Shown: in pieces, positions 1-5,878 of the stretch
Numbering within the stretch: position 1 is the stretch's first letter
How the letters are laid out: each line of letters begins with the position of its first letter
NCBI GenBank assembly: GCA_029940125.1
Contig: JAOZRP010000170.1
Location: forward strand, 1-5,891
Reading direction: 5' to 3'
From: a bacterium
GTDB taxonomy: Bacteria > Desulfobacterota > Anaeroferrophillalia > Anaeroferrophillales > Anaeroferrophillaceae
DNA length: 5,891 bases
The notes under the pieces: model-generated
The model's input: only the letters and a program-made list of their open reading frames with translations
Database searches by the model: none
Told to the model about the DNA's origin: nothing
Position numbers and translations under genes: made by a program

Positions 1-1328
1 GCGGCATGCACCACGTTCCCGCCCACAATGGTCAACACTGCCCTGCCCTGCACCCGCCAGCCGTCAAACGGCGTATTGCAGCTCAATGATTGAAACTTAT
101 CTTTATCGACCACCCATCGGCAGTCAGGATCGATGACCGTCAGGTCGGCGTCCATGCCCACTTCCAGGCTGCCTTTTTTTGCCAGGCCCAGAATCCCGGC
201 CGGGGCCGTACTGAGCCGCTCAGCCATCTCCAGCGGGGTCAAAATCCCCTCACGCACCAGCATCAGGGTCAAAGGCAGGGCGGTTTCCAGCCCGACGATG
301 CCAAACGGCGCGTACTGGTATTCCACTTCCTTTTCCGTTTGTTCATGGGGAGCGTGGTCGGTGGCAATTACGTCAATAACCCCGGAACGAAGTCCCTCCT
401 TGATCGCCGCCACATCCTCAGGTTCCCGCAGGGGCGGGCTCATTTTGGTGTTGGGATTGAAGCAGGCATACTGCCTCCTGACGGCATAGTCAAGGTCCTC
501 GCGGTAATAAATATCGGCAACCGCCCGATGGTCCAGGGTAAAATGATGGGGCGTCGCCTCGGCCGTTACCCGGACGCCCCGCTCCTTGGCCCGGGCAATC
601 AGCGCCACGGCTCCCCGGGTGCTGACATGGGCGATGTGTACGGGAAGGTCGAGAAATTCGGCCAGCAGGATGCAGCGGGCGATGTCAAGCTCCTCGGCCA
701 GCGAAGGAATCCCGGGAAATCCATACATGGAAGAGATTTCCCCTTCATGGACAACCCCGTCGGCAAAAAGGTAATTGTCCTGGCAGTGGCAGACAACCGG
801 TCGATTCAGGCTGCCGGCATATTCCAGCGCGTGACGGTAAAGCTTGGTGTTTTCAACTGTTTTGCCATCCTCGGAAAAGGCGACAGCCCCGGCGGCAGCC
901 ATATCCCCCATCTCAACCATCTGCTTGCCCTGCATGCCGACGGTCACCGAACCGATGGGAAAGACATTCACCGGCGCCTGCCGGGCCTGTTCACAAATGA
1001 AGCGGGTCACGGCGGCGCAGTCGTTCACCGGATGGGTATTGGCCATGCAGGCGATGCTGGTAAAGCCGCCGGCGGCAGCGGCCCGGGCGCCGCTCAAAAT
1101 CGTTTCCTTGTATTCCTGGCCGGGCTCCCGCAGATGGGTGTGCATGTCAATGGCCCCGGGCATAATCCACCAGCCCCTGGCCTGAATCGTGGTTCCGGCG
1201 CCTTCATCCAGCCGTAAATCCCGGCCGATTTCGGCCACCGCACCATCAGCAAGCAGGATGTCCAGGGTTTGATCAAGGCTGCTCCCGGGATCTATCACCC
1301 GTCCTCCCTGCAGCAATATCCGTTTCAT
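1..1328 (-). CDS. pyrC: Dihydroorotase, class I (3' end cut by window edge)
   Basis: This enzyme reversibly cyclises N-carbamoyl-L-aspartate to dihydroorotate, the third step of de novo pyrimidine synthesis, in the cytoplasm. About 442 codons are present, open to the window edge. Family members are usually near 425-430 residues, and the last visible residues (IVGGNVVHA) match the usual C-terminal strand, so only a few are missing. Visible motifs are DMHTHLREPG at 61-70 (metal ligands H63 and H65, substrate-binding R67), MANT at 95-98, FSEDG at 151-155 (D154), H181, HIAH at 231-234 (H234), TDHAPH at 323-328 (D324) and FGIVGLETALPL at 342-353. All expected metal ligands are present, so it is probably active, unlike the inactive PyrC' of pseudomonads. 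About 17 residues around 270-290 look inserted relative to remembered homologues. Its ATG overlaps the pyrB TGA (ATGA, 1328-1325), which implies translational coupling. A strong GGGAGG lies nine bases upstream. Confidence 0.96.
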   Translation of the reverse strand, partial: MKRILLQGGRVIDPGSSLDQTLDILLADGAVAEIGRDLRLDEGAGTTIQARGWWIMPGAIDMHTHLREPGQEYKETILSGARAAAAGGFTSIACMANTHPVNDCAAVTRFICEQARQAPVNVFPIGSVTVGMQGKQMVEMGDMAAAGAVAFSEDGKTVENTKLYRHALEYAGSLNRPVVCHCQDNYLFADGVVHEGEISSMYGFPGIPSLAEELDIARCILLAEFLDLPVHIAHVSTRGAVALIARAKERGVRVTAEATPHHFTLDHRAVADIYYREDLDYAVRRQYACFNPNTKMSPPLREPEDVAAIKEGLRSGVIDVIATDHAPHEQTEKEVEYQYAPFGIVGLETALPLTLMLVREGILTPLEMAERLSTAPAGILGLAKKGSLEVGMDADLTVIDPDCRWVVDKDKFQSLSCNTPFDGWRVQGRAVLTIVGGNVVHA

Positions 1329-2269
1329 TCCGCAATGCCTCCCAAAAGATACAGAATCGCCATGCGCACCGCCACCCCGTTTTCAACCTGGTCGAGAATC
1401 ACCGAACGTTCTCCGTCAGCCACCGCCGAGGAGATTTCCACCCCCCGGTTCATGGGCCCGGGATGCATGACAATCGCGTCCTTTTTTGCCAGCTTCAGCC
1501 GGCTGGCATTCAAGCCAAAAAGCCGGGCGTACTCATTCACCGAAGGAAACAGCGTCCGGTCCTGACGCTCCAGCTGAATGCGCAGCATCATGACCACGTC
1601 AACCCCTTCAAGGGCTTCTTCGGGGCTGGCGCAGGTGCTCACCCCGGGGAAGGCATCCATCCGCAGGGGCAGCATGGTCGGCGGACCGCACACCCGGACC
1701 TCGGCCCCCAGGAGGGGCAAGGCGTGCATATTGGAGCGGGCTACCCGGCTGTGGGCAATATCGCCAATAATTGCCACCTTGAGGCCGGCAAAGTTTTTCT
1801 TGTGTTCGCGGATGGTTAAAAGATCCAGCAATGCCTGGCTGGGATGCTCATTGGCTCCGTCGCCGGCATTCACCACCCGGGCGTCAACCCGGGAGGCAAT
1901 CAGGTGCGGCGCCCCGACGCAGGCATGCCTGATGACAATGATGTCCGGGGCCATCGCCTGCAGGTTCTTCACCGTATCCAGCAAGGTTTCGCCCTTCACC
2001 ACGCTGCTGGTCGAAGCGGAAATATTGATTGCGTCGGCGCTGAGCCTTTTCGCGGCTATTTCGAAGGAACTCCGAGTGCGGGTGCTGGGTTCGTAAAACA
2101 GGTTGATGATCGTCTGCCCCCGCAGGGTTGGCACCTTCTTGATTGGCCGGCGGGAAATTTCCTTGAACGATTCGGCCGTGTCCAGGATCAACGTCAGGTC
2201 ATCCTCACCCAACCCCTTGATCGCCAGCAAATCCTTCCGGGAGAAAATCCTTTTTTTCATGGGACTCAA
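1325..2269 (-). CDS. pyrB: Aspartate carbamoyltransferase catalytic chain
   Basis: This enzyme condenses carbamoyl phosphate with L-aspartate to give N-carbamoyl-L-aspartate, the committed pyrimidine step, in the cytoplasm. At 314 residues it is close to the usual catalytic-chain length. The carbamoyl-phosphate loop FYEPSTRTRSSFE is at 58-70, KGET at 92-95, HPSQ at 142-145, the aspartate-binding LRIQLERQ at 229-236 and HPGPMNRG at 269-276, so both substrate sites look intact. The start is uncertain. TTG at 2269 has AAGGA eight bases upstream. An ATG at 2260 (starting MKKRIF) is a better codon but has only a weak GGA; it would give 311 residues. No regulatory pyrI chain is seen in the window. 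The next gene is an apparently active class I dihydroorotase overlapping by four bases, which fits families in which the two enzymes form a joint complex; that complex is inferred, not shown. Confidence 0.96.
   Translation of the reverse strand: MSPMKKRIFSRKDLLAIKGLGEDDLTLILDTAESFKEISRRPIKKVPTLRGQTIINLFYEPSTRTRSSFEIAAKRLSADAINISASTSSVVKGETLLDTVKNLQAMAPDIIVIRHACVGAPHLIASRVDARVVNAGDGANEHPSQALLDLLTIREHKKNFAGLKVAIIGDIAHSRVARSNMHALPLLGAEVRVCGPPTMLPLRMDAFPGVSTCASPEEALEGVDVVMMLRIQLERQDRTLFPSVNEYARLFGLNASRLKLAKKDAIVMHPGPMNRGVEISSAVADGERSVILDQVENGVAVRMAILYLLGGIAE
1338..1343 (-). promoter_or_regulatory. Ribosome binding site of pyrC inside the end of pyrB
   Basis: The minus strand reads GGGAGG here, followed by a nine-base spacer and the ATG at 1328-1326. 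It lies within the last codons of pyrB. It fixes the pyrC start and gives the ATGA overlap with the pyrB stop, an arrangement typical of coupled translation. Confidence 0.75.
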
Positions 2270-2274
2270 TCCAT

Positions 2275-2820
2275 TTATCCTTGGGCCGCGTAGCTGACAG
2301 TTACGGAATCATGCTCATCCTCTTCACGCATCCTCACCTTCACCTTGTGCTGCGGTGACGAGGGAACGTGTTTGCCCACGTAGTCCGGCATAATCGGCAG
2401 CTCACGGTGGCCCCGGTCCACCAGTACCAGGAGCTGGATGGCCCGGGGACGGCCAAAATCCATCAGCCCGTCCATGGCCGCCCGGACCGTCCGGCCGGTA
2501 TACAGCACATCATCCACCAGGATGACAATTTTATCGTCAAGAGAAAAGGAGATGTCGGTTTTCTCCAGCACCGGATGATGAGTGCCATGGGACAAATCGT
2601 CACGGTAGAGGGTTATGTCAAGAATGCCCAGGGGAACATCAAGGCCGGCTATCTGCTTCAAGAGCACCTGCAGGCGCTGGGCCAGGAAAACCCCCCTGGT
2701 CCGGATGCCCACCAGCACCAAATCCCCATGGGCATCGTTGCGTTCCAGGATTTCATAGGCCATCCGGGAAAGCACCATTGCCATTCCCCGCTCATCCAGT
2801 ATCAATTTATGATCTTCCAT
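2275..2820 (-). CDS. pyrR: PyrR, bifunctional pyrimidine regulator and uracil phosphoribosyltransferase
   Basis: PyrR of Bacillus binds uridine nucleotides and pyr mRNA to promote attenuation, and has weak uracil phosphoribosyltransferase activity. With the start at 2820 the protein has 181 residues, the family's usual length. The type I phosphoribosyltransferase fold is recognisable from VGIRTRGVFLAQRL at 37-50, DITLYRDDLS at 68-77, the PRPP-binding loop VILVDDVLYTGRT at 99-111 and LVDRGHRELP at 133-142, all strongly PyrR-like. The open frame continues upstream to 2880, but that would overlap the STAS gene and add 20 residues not found in the family, so ATG 2820 is preferred. The ribosome binding site before it is weak (GAAAGA). 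The gene lies 34 bases after the STAS gene and directly before pyrB. I see no clear PyrR-binding RNA loop or terminator nearby, so the mode of regulation here is open. Confidence 0.95.
   Translation of the reverse strand: MEDHKLILDERGMAMVLSRMAYEILERNDAHGDLVLVGIRTRGVFLAQRLQVLLKQIAGLDVPLGILDITLYRDDLSHGTHHPVLEKTDISFSLDDKIVILVDDVLYTGRTVRAAMDGLMDFGRPRAIQLLVLVDRGHRELPIMPDYVGKHVPSSPQHKVKVRMREEDEHDSVTVSYAAQG
2278..2282 (-). promoter_or_regulatory. Ribosome binding site of pyrB, overlapping the pyrR end
   Basis: The minus strand reads AAGGA within the last pyrR codons, just before its TAA stop. The spacer is eight bases to a TTG at 2269 and 17 bases to the ATG at 2260. This spacing is the main reason for preferring the TTG start. 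An ATG at 2274 is followed at once by an in-frame TGA and cannot be the start. Confidence 0.55.
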
Positions 2821-2854
2821 TACGGGATCTTTCAAAACGACAAAGGTTGACTTT

Positions 2855-3202
2855 CTACGCTTCCACTTCGGGCAGTTCATCCAGGTTCTGTTTAACCGGT
2901 ATTACCTTGTCAAGGTGGGTGATGCGAATCAAATCAGCAACCGTTTTTGAGGGATTTACAAAATATAAGCTTCCCTGGTCCTGCACCACATGCTTGTAAA
3001 GGGAAAAAACCGCCCCCAACCCGGAGGAATCCAGCCCGGTTACCCCGGAAAGGTCCAGCACCAGATGGTTGATGCCAGTGGATGAAATTTTCTGGATGAT
3101 CAGGTCGTAAAAATCATCACGGACCATCACATTAACGAGCCCTGCCGGCCGCACTACCAAGCGACTATCCACCACCTCAACGTCCATTTTTAAGTTTGCC
3201 AT
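2855..3202 (-). CDS. Single STAS-domain protein, anti-sigma factor antagonist type
   Basis: A 115-residue cytoplasmic protein made almost entirely of one STAS domain, like SpoIIAA or RsbV. In those relatives it binds a serine-kinase anti-sigma factor and releases the sigma factor; phosphorylation of a serine switches it off. Here HLVLDLSGVTGLDSSGLGA spans 46-64. Ser59, the first serine of DSSGLG, aligns with the phosphorylated Ser58 of SpoIIAA, so the switch residue is kept. No transmembrane segment or extra domain is visible. ATG 3202 is chosen because GAGAGGG lies nine bases upstream; an in-frame TTG at 3241 would add 13 basic residues but has no well-placed ribosome binding site. No kinase, phosphatase or sigma factor is in the window, so its partner is unknown. 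It lies between lepB (64 bases upstream) and pyrR (34 bases downstream). Confidence 0.9.
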   Translation of the reverse strand: MANLKMDVEVVDSRLVVRPAGLVNVMVRDDFYDLIIQKISSTGINHLVLDLSGVTGLDSSGLGAVFSLYKHVVQDQGSLYFVNPSKTVADLIRITHLDKVIPVKQNLDELPEVEA

Positions 3203-3211
3203 GATATTTTG

Positions 3212-3218
3212 CCCTCTC
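3212..3218 (-). promoter_or_regulatory. Ribosome binding site of the STAS gene
   Basis: The minus strand reads GAGAGGG, with a nine-base spacer to the ATG at 3202-3200. It decides the start in favour of the 115-residue form over the longer TTG form at 3241. Confidence 0.65.
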
Positions 3219-3266
3219 TTGCTCTTGAACAGCTTTCTCAAGCCGAAAAAAGTTCATCCCTACCGG

Positions 3267-3890
3267 TCAGCGGATCAGGTGGGCAAACCTGTCAACCCTC
3301 ACTTTTTGAGTCAATTTTTTAGCCTGGGAATCCCATGACCAGTAGATAATCCACGCCTTGCCTTTGATCTTGCCATAGTCAACAAACCCCCAGAAGCGGC
3401 TGTCATAACTTCGGTCGCGATTGTCGCCCATGACGAAAACATGATTTTCAGGCACCACCACCGGCCCGAAGTTGTCCCGGGGCACCTGGTTGACCGTATC
3501 GGGATCAAGGTAGCTCCCATAAGGGTCGGCAAAGGGCTTCCCATTGATGTAAATCTTCTTTTTCCTGATTTCAATGGTTTCACCCGGCAGGCCGATAACC
3601 CGCTTGATAAAATCTTTCGACTGATCAACCGGATAGGTAAAAACAATAATATCACCGCGCTGAGGTTTATGGTAGTCAAAAACCTTGATTTCCGTGAACG
3701 GAATATGAACGCCGTAGATAAATTTATTCACCAGCAGGTGGTCGCCGATCAGCAGCGTCGGCTTCATCGACCCCGAGGGAATTTTAAACGCCTGAACCAC
3801 AAAGGCCCGGATAAACAGGGCAATGATAATGGCAATAATGATGGATTCAGCATATTCCTGCACTACGCCCATTTTACGTCTGGCAGTCAT
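3267..3890 (-). CDS. lepB: Signal peptidase I
   Basis: This membrane-bound serine/lysine-dyad protease removes signal peptides from exported proteins on the outer face of the cytoplasmic membrane. It has 207 residues with one N-terminal membrane segment at about 16-34 (very rich in isoleucine), then the S26 family boxes. The catalytic serine is S41 in PSGSMKPT (38-45), the general-base lysine is K96 in FIKRVIGLPGE (94-104), and box E is GDNRDRSYDSRFWGFV at 155-170. Length and single anchor resemble the short LepB form of many Gram-positive and delta-proteobacterial species, not the longer two-anchor E. coli enzyme. ATG 3890 is taken as the start; the best ribosome binding site (AAAGGTGAG, 3904-3912) is 13 bases away, which is long, and a second ATG at 3872 is possible. 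The gene follows lepA after 88 bases containing a palindrome, an order common in bacteria. Confidence 0.97.
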   Translation of the reverse strand: MTARRKMGVVQEYAESIIIAIIIALFIRAFVVQAFKIPSGSMKPTLLIGDHLLVNKFIYGVHIPFTEIKVFDYHKPQRGDIIVFTYPVDQSKDFIKRVIGLPGETIEIRKKKIYINGKPFADPYGSYLDPDTVNQVPRDNFGPVVVPENHVFVMGDNRDRSYDSRFWGFVDYGKIKGKAWIIYWSWDSQAKKLTQKVRVDRFAHLIR

Positions 3891-3940
3891 AATGGTTTTT
3901 CAGCTCACCTTTCTCCGGCAACAGGTTTTTCTGTACTTAA

Positions 3941-3974
3941 TGTTCATCCGGAAACGGCAGTTTCCGGATGAACA
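3941..3974. repeat. Perfect palindrome (15-bp stem, 4-base loop) between lepA and lepB
   Basis: The left arm TGTTCATCCGGAAAC (3941-3955) is an exact inverted match to the right arm GTTTCCGGATGAACA (3960-3974), with loop GGCA on the plus strand. It begins four bases after the lepA stop in the transcribed direction and ends 50 bases before the lepB start. No run of T follows on either strand (the transcribed side continues TTAAGTACAG), so it is not a standard intrinsic terminator. It shares 11 identical bases (CATCCGGAAAC) with the hairpin upstream of lepA, so it belongs to a repeated family. It might protect mRNA ends, weaken read-through or bind a dimeric protein; none of these is shown. Confidence 0.85.
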
Positions 3975-3978
3975 CTAC

Positions 3979-5787
3979 TCATGAATCAATGTTCAGGATG
4001 GCCAGGAAGGCATCCTGGGGCAGCTCAACCTTGCCCACTTTTTTCATCCGCTTCTTGCCGGCTTTCTGCTTCTCCAGCAGCTTCCGCTTCCTGGTGATAT
4101 CGCCGCCGTAACATTTGGCGGTGACATTTTTCCGCAGGGCTTTTACCGTTGTCCGGGCAATGACTTTAGTACCGACGGCCGCCTGGATGGCCACCTCAAA
4201 CATCTGCTGGGGAATCAATTTCTTCATTTTTACCGCCAGGTCACGGCCCCGGTCGTAGCTGCAGGACTCATGGACAATCATCGACAAGGCGTCAACCAGC
4301 TCGCCGTTGATCAGGATATCCAGCTTTACCAACCGGGCCGGGCGATATCCGGCCGTTTCATAATCCAGCGAAGCGTAGCCCCGGGACAATGACTTTAACT
4401 TATCGTAGAAGTCAAGCACTATTTCATTAAGGGGCAGATTGTAGATAACCATGGCCCTGGTTTCATCGATATATTTAATTTCCTGCTGGCTGCCGCGCTT
4501 GTCTTCGCATAATTTGACGATATTGCCGATATATTCATTGGGCACATGGATAGAGGCCCGCACCATGGGTTCCTCGATCGAGGAAATTTCCTGGGCCGGC
4601 GGCATCTTGCTGGGATTGTCAATCTCCACCACCCGGCCGTCGGTGCAGTTGATCCGGTAAATAACCGTCGGGGCCGTGGAAATAAGATCAAGGTTGTATT
4701 CCCGTTCCAGGCGCTCCTGGATGATTTCCATGTGCAGCAGCCCCAAAAAGCCGCAGCGAAAGCCGAAGCCGAGCGCGACGGAAGTTTCGGGCTGATAAAA
4801 AAACGAGGCATCGTTCAAGCGCAGCTTGGCCAGGGCGTCCCTGAGCCCTTCGTACTGCACCGAATCCGCCGGGTACAGGCCGCTGAAAACCATCGGCTTG
4901 ATTTCCTGGAAGCCGGGCAGCGGCTGCGGGTCCTGGTTGGCAGCCGAGGTAATGGTATCACCGATTTTACAGTCGGCAACATCCTTGATGCCCGCTACCA
5001 GAAACCCAACCTCGCCGGCCGACAAGCTTTCGACTTCCATATCTTCCGGCGTATGAACACCAAGCTTTAAAACTTCAAATTCTTTCCCGGAGGAAATCAT
5101 TTTTATTTTCATCCCCGGCTTCAGCACCCCGTCATACACCCTGACCATGGCAATCACGCCCCGGTAAGGATCAAACCAGGAGTCGAAAATCATCGCCTTC
5201 AACGCCGACGACCGGTTCCCGACGGGAGGAGGAATGCGGCTGACGATGCTTTCCAGCAGCTCGTCCACTCCGAATCCGGTTTTGGCGCTTACCAGGACGG
5301 CATCGTCGGCCGGCAGGCCGACAACCTCTTCAATCTGATGGATGACCCGGTCCGGCTCCGCCACCGGCAGATCAACCTTGTTCAGGACCGGAATAATCTC
5401 CAGGTTGGCGTCGATGGCCAGGTAGACGTTGGCCAGGGTCTGGGCTTCAACCCCCTGAACGGCATCCACCACCAGAATGGCTCCTTCGGTCGCCGCCAGG
5501 CTGCGCGAGACTTCGTAGGAAAAATCAACATGCCCGGGGGTATCAATCAGGTTCAGCAGATAATCATCCCCGTCCCGGGCCTGATACCGCAGGCGAACCG
5601 TCTGCGCCTTGATGGTAATGCCTCGCTCGCGCTCCAGATCCATATTGTCCAGGACCTGCTCTTTCATGTCCCGGGAGCTCAAGGCCCCGGTTATCTCCAG
5701 CAGCCGGTCCGCCAGGGTCGACTTGCCGTGATCAATGTGGGCGATGATGGAAAAATTTCGAATATGATCCTGGGGAATGTCAATCAC
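3979..5787 (-). CDS. lepA: Elongation factor 4 (LepA), ribosome-associated GTPase
   Basis: LepA/EF4 is a translational GTPase that binds the ribosome like EF-G. It has been linked to back-translocation and to 30S assembly and initiation; its exact role is still debated. At 602 residues it has normal length. The GTP-binding motifs are AHIDHGKST at 16-24 (G1), RGIT at 55-58 (G2), DTPGH at 82-86 (G3), NKVD at 136-139 (G4) and SAK at 167-169 (G5). EF-G-like domains follow, including GFGFRCGFLGLLHMEI, and then the LepA-specific C-terminal domain with YGGDITRKRKLLEKQKAGKK and the QDAFLAIL ending. The start is GTG at 5787: the sequence from MIDIPQDHIRNF onward matches the family N-terminus and no in-frame ATG occurs before residue 41. 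An AGGA lies 11 bases upstream. The gene is intact and flanked by related palindromes on both sides. Confidence 0.98.
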   Translation of the reverse strand: MIDIPQDHIRNFSIIAHIDHGKSTLADRLLEITGALSSRDMKEQVLDNMDLERERGITIKAQTVRLRYQARDGDDYLLNLIDTPGHVDFSYEVSRSLAATEGAILVVDAVQGVEAQTLANVYLAIDANLEIIPVLNKVDLPVAEPDRVIHQIEEVVGLPADDAVLVSAKTGFGVDELLESIVSRIPPPVGNRSSALKAMIFDSWFDPYRGVIAMVRVYDGVLKPGMKIKMISSGKEFEVLKLGVHTPEDMEVESLSAGEVGFLVAGIKDVADCKIGDTITSAANQDPQPLPGFQEIKPMVFSGLYPADSVQYEGLRDALAKLRLNDASFFYQPETSVALGFGFRCGFLGLLHMEIIQERLEREYNLDLISTAPTVIYRINCTDGRVVEIDNPSKMPPAQEISSIEEPMVRASIHVPNEYIGNIVKLCEDKRGSQQEIKYIDETRAMVIYNLPLNEIVLDFYDKLKSLSRGYASLDYETAGYRPARLVKLDILINGELVDALSMIVHESCSYDRGRDLAVKMKKLIPQQMFEVAIQAAVGTKVIARTTVKALRKNVTAKCYGGDITRKRKLLEKQKAGKKRMKKVGKVELPQDAFLAILNIDS

Positions 5788-5818
5788 TCTTCTGGTAATC
5801 CTGTATCAAAATGGATTT

Positions 5819-5846
5819 CCATCCGGAAACCACCGTTTCCGAATGG
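5819..5846. repeat. Imperfect palindrome upstream of lepA, same family as 3941-3974
   Basis: The left arm CCATCCGGAAAC (5819-5830) pairs with GTTTCCGAATGG (5835-5846) around the loop CACC. The one mismatch, at 5823/5842, becomes a G-U pair in the minus-strand transcript, so a 12-pair stem can form. The core CATCCGGAAAC...GTTTCCG is identical to that of the palindrome after lepA. It sits 31 bases upstream of the lepA GTG, with no T run after it, so it is unlikely to be a simple terminator for an upstream gene. Confidence 0.75.
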
Positions 5847-5860
5847 GCTGTCAGCCGCCG

Positions 5861-5878
5861 CAGTTCCCGGATAAACAC
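5861..5878. repeat. Related half-site of the palindrome family
   Basis: CAGTTCCCGGATAAACAC matches 16 of 18 bases of CAGTTTCCGGATGAACAC at 3958-3975, the right arm and flank of the lepA-lepB palindrome. With one mismatch it can also pair with ATCCGGAAAC at 5821-5830, giving an alternative, larger hairpin upstream of lepA. It is either a remnant of another copy or the true outer arm of a longer element. Confidence 0.55.

Noticed and set aside
174..180. A run of seven A in the pyrC transcript (GCA AAA AAA GGC) that fits a -1 slippery heptamer.
   Set aside because: No obvious downstream pseudoknot was seen, and a -1 shift would meet a stop after a few codons. Similar seven-base runs occur by chance in pyrB (2251-2257) and lepA.
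90..1217. Long plus-strand open frame of 375 codons.
   Set aside because: It is antisense to pyrC, whose frame has full dihydroorotase motifs. The plus-strand translation is low in complexity, rich in Gly, His and Arg, and shows no recognisable domain.
3205..3232. AAGAGCAAGAGAGGGC upstream of the STAS gene, slightly like the PyrR-binding loop consensus.
   Set aside because: The match needs an insertion and is limited to the purine-rich part, which is explained by the ribosome binding site; no flanking stem is visible.
3241..3266. T6 run after lepB and a GTTCATCC shared with the palindrome arm, suggesting a terminator or a decayed repeat copy.
   Set aside because: No stem of useful length precedes the T run, and the shared eight bases do not extend into a matching inverted arm.
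5338..5874. Plus-strand open frame of 178 codons over the start of lepA.
   Set aside because: It lies opposite the conserved GTPase domain and runs through the palindromes, so it is a shadow of lepA.
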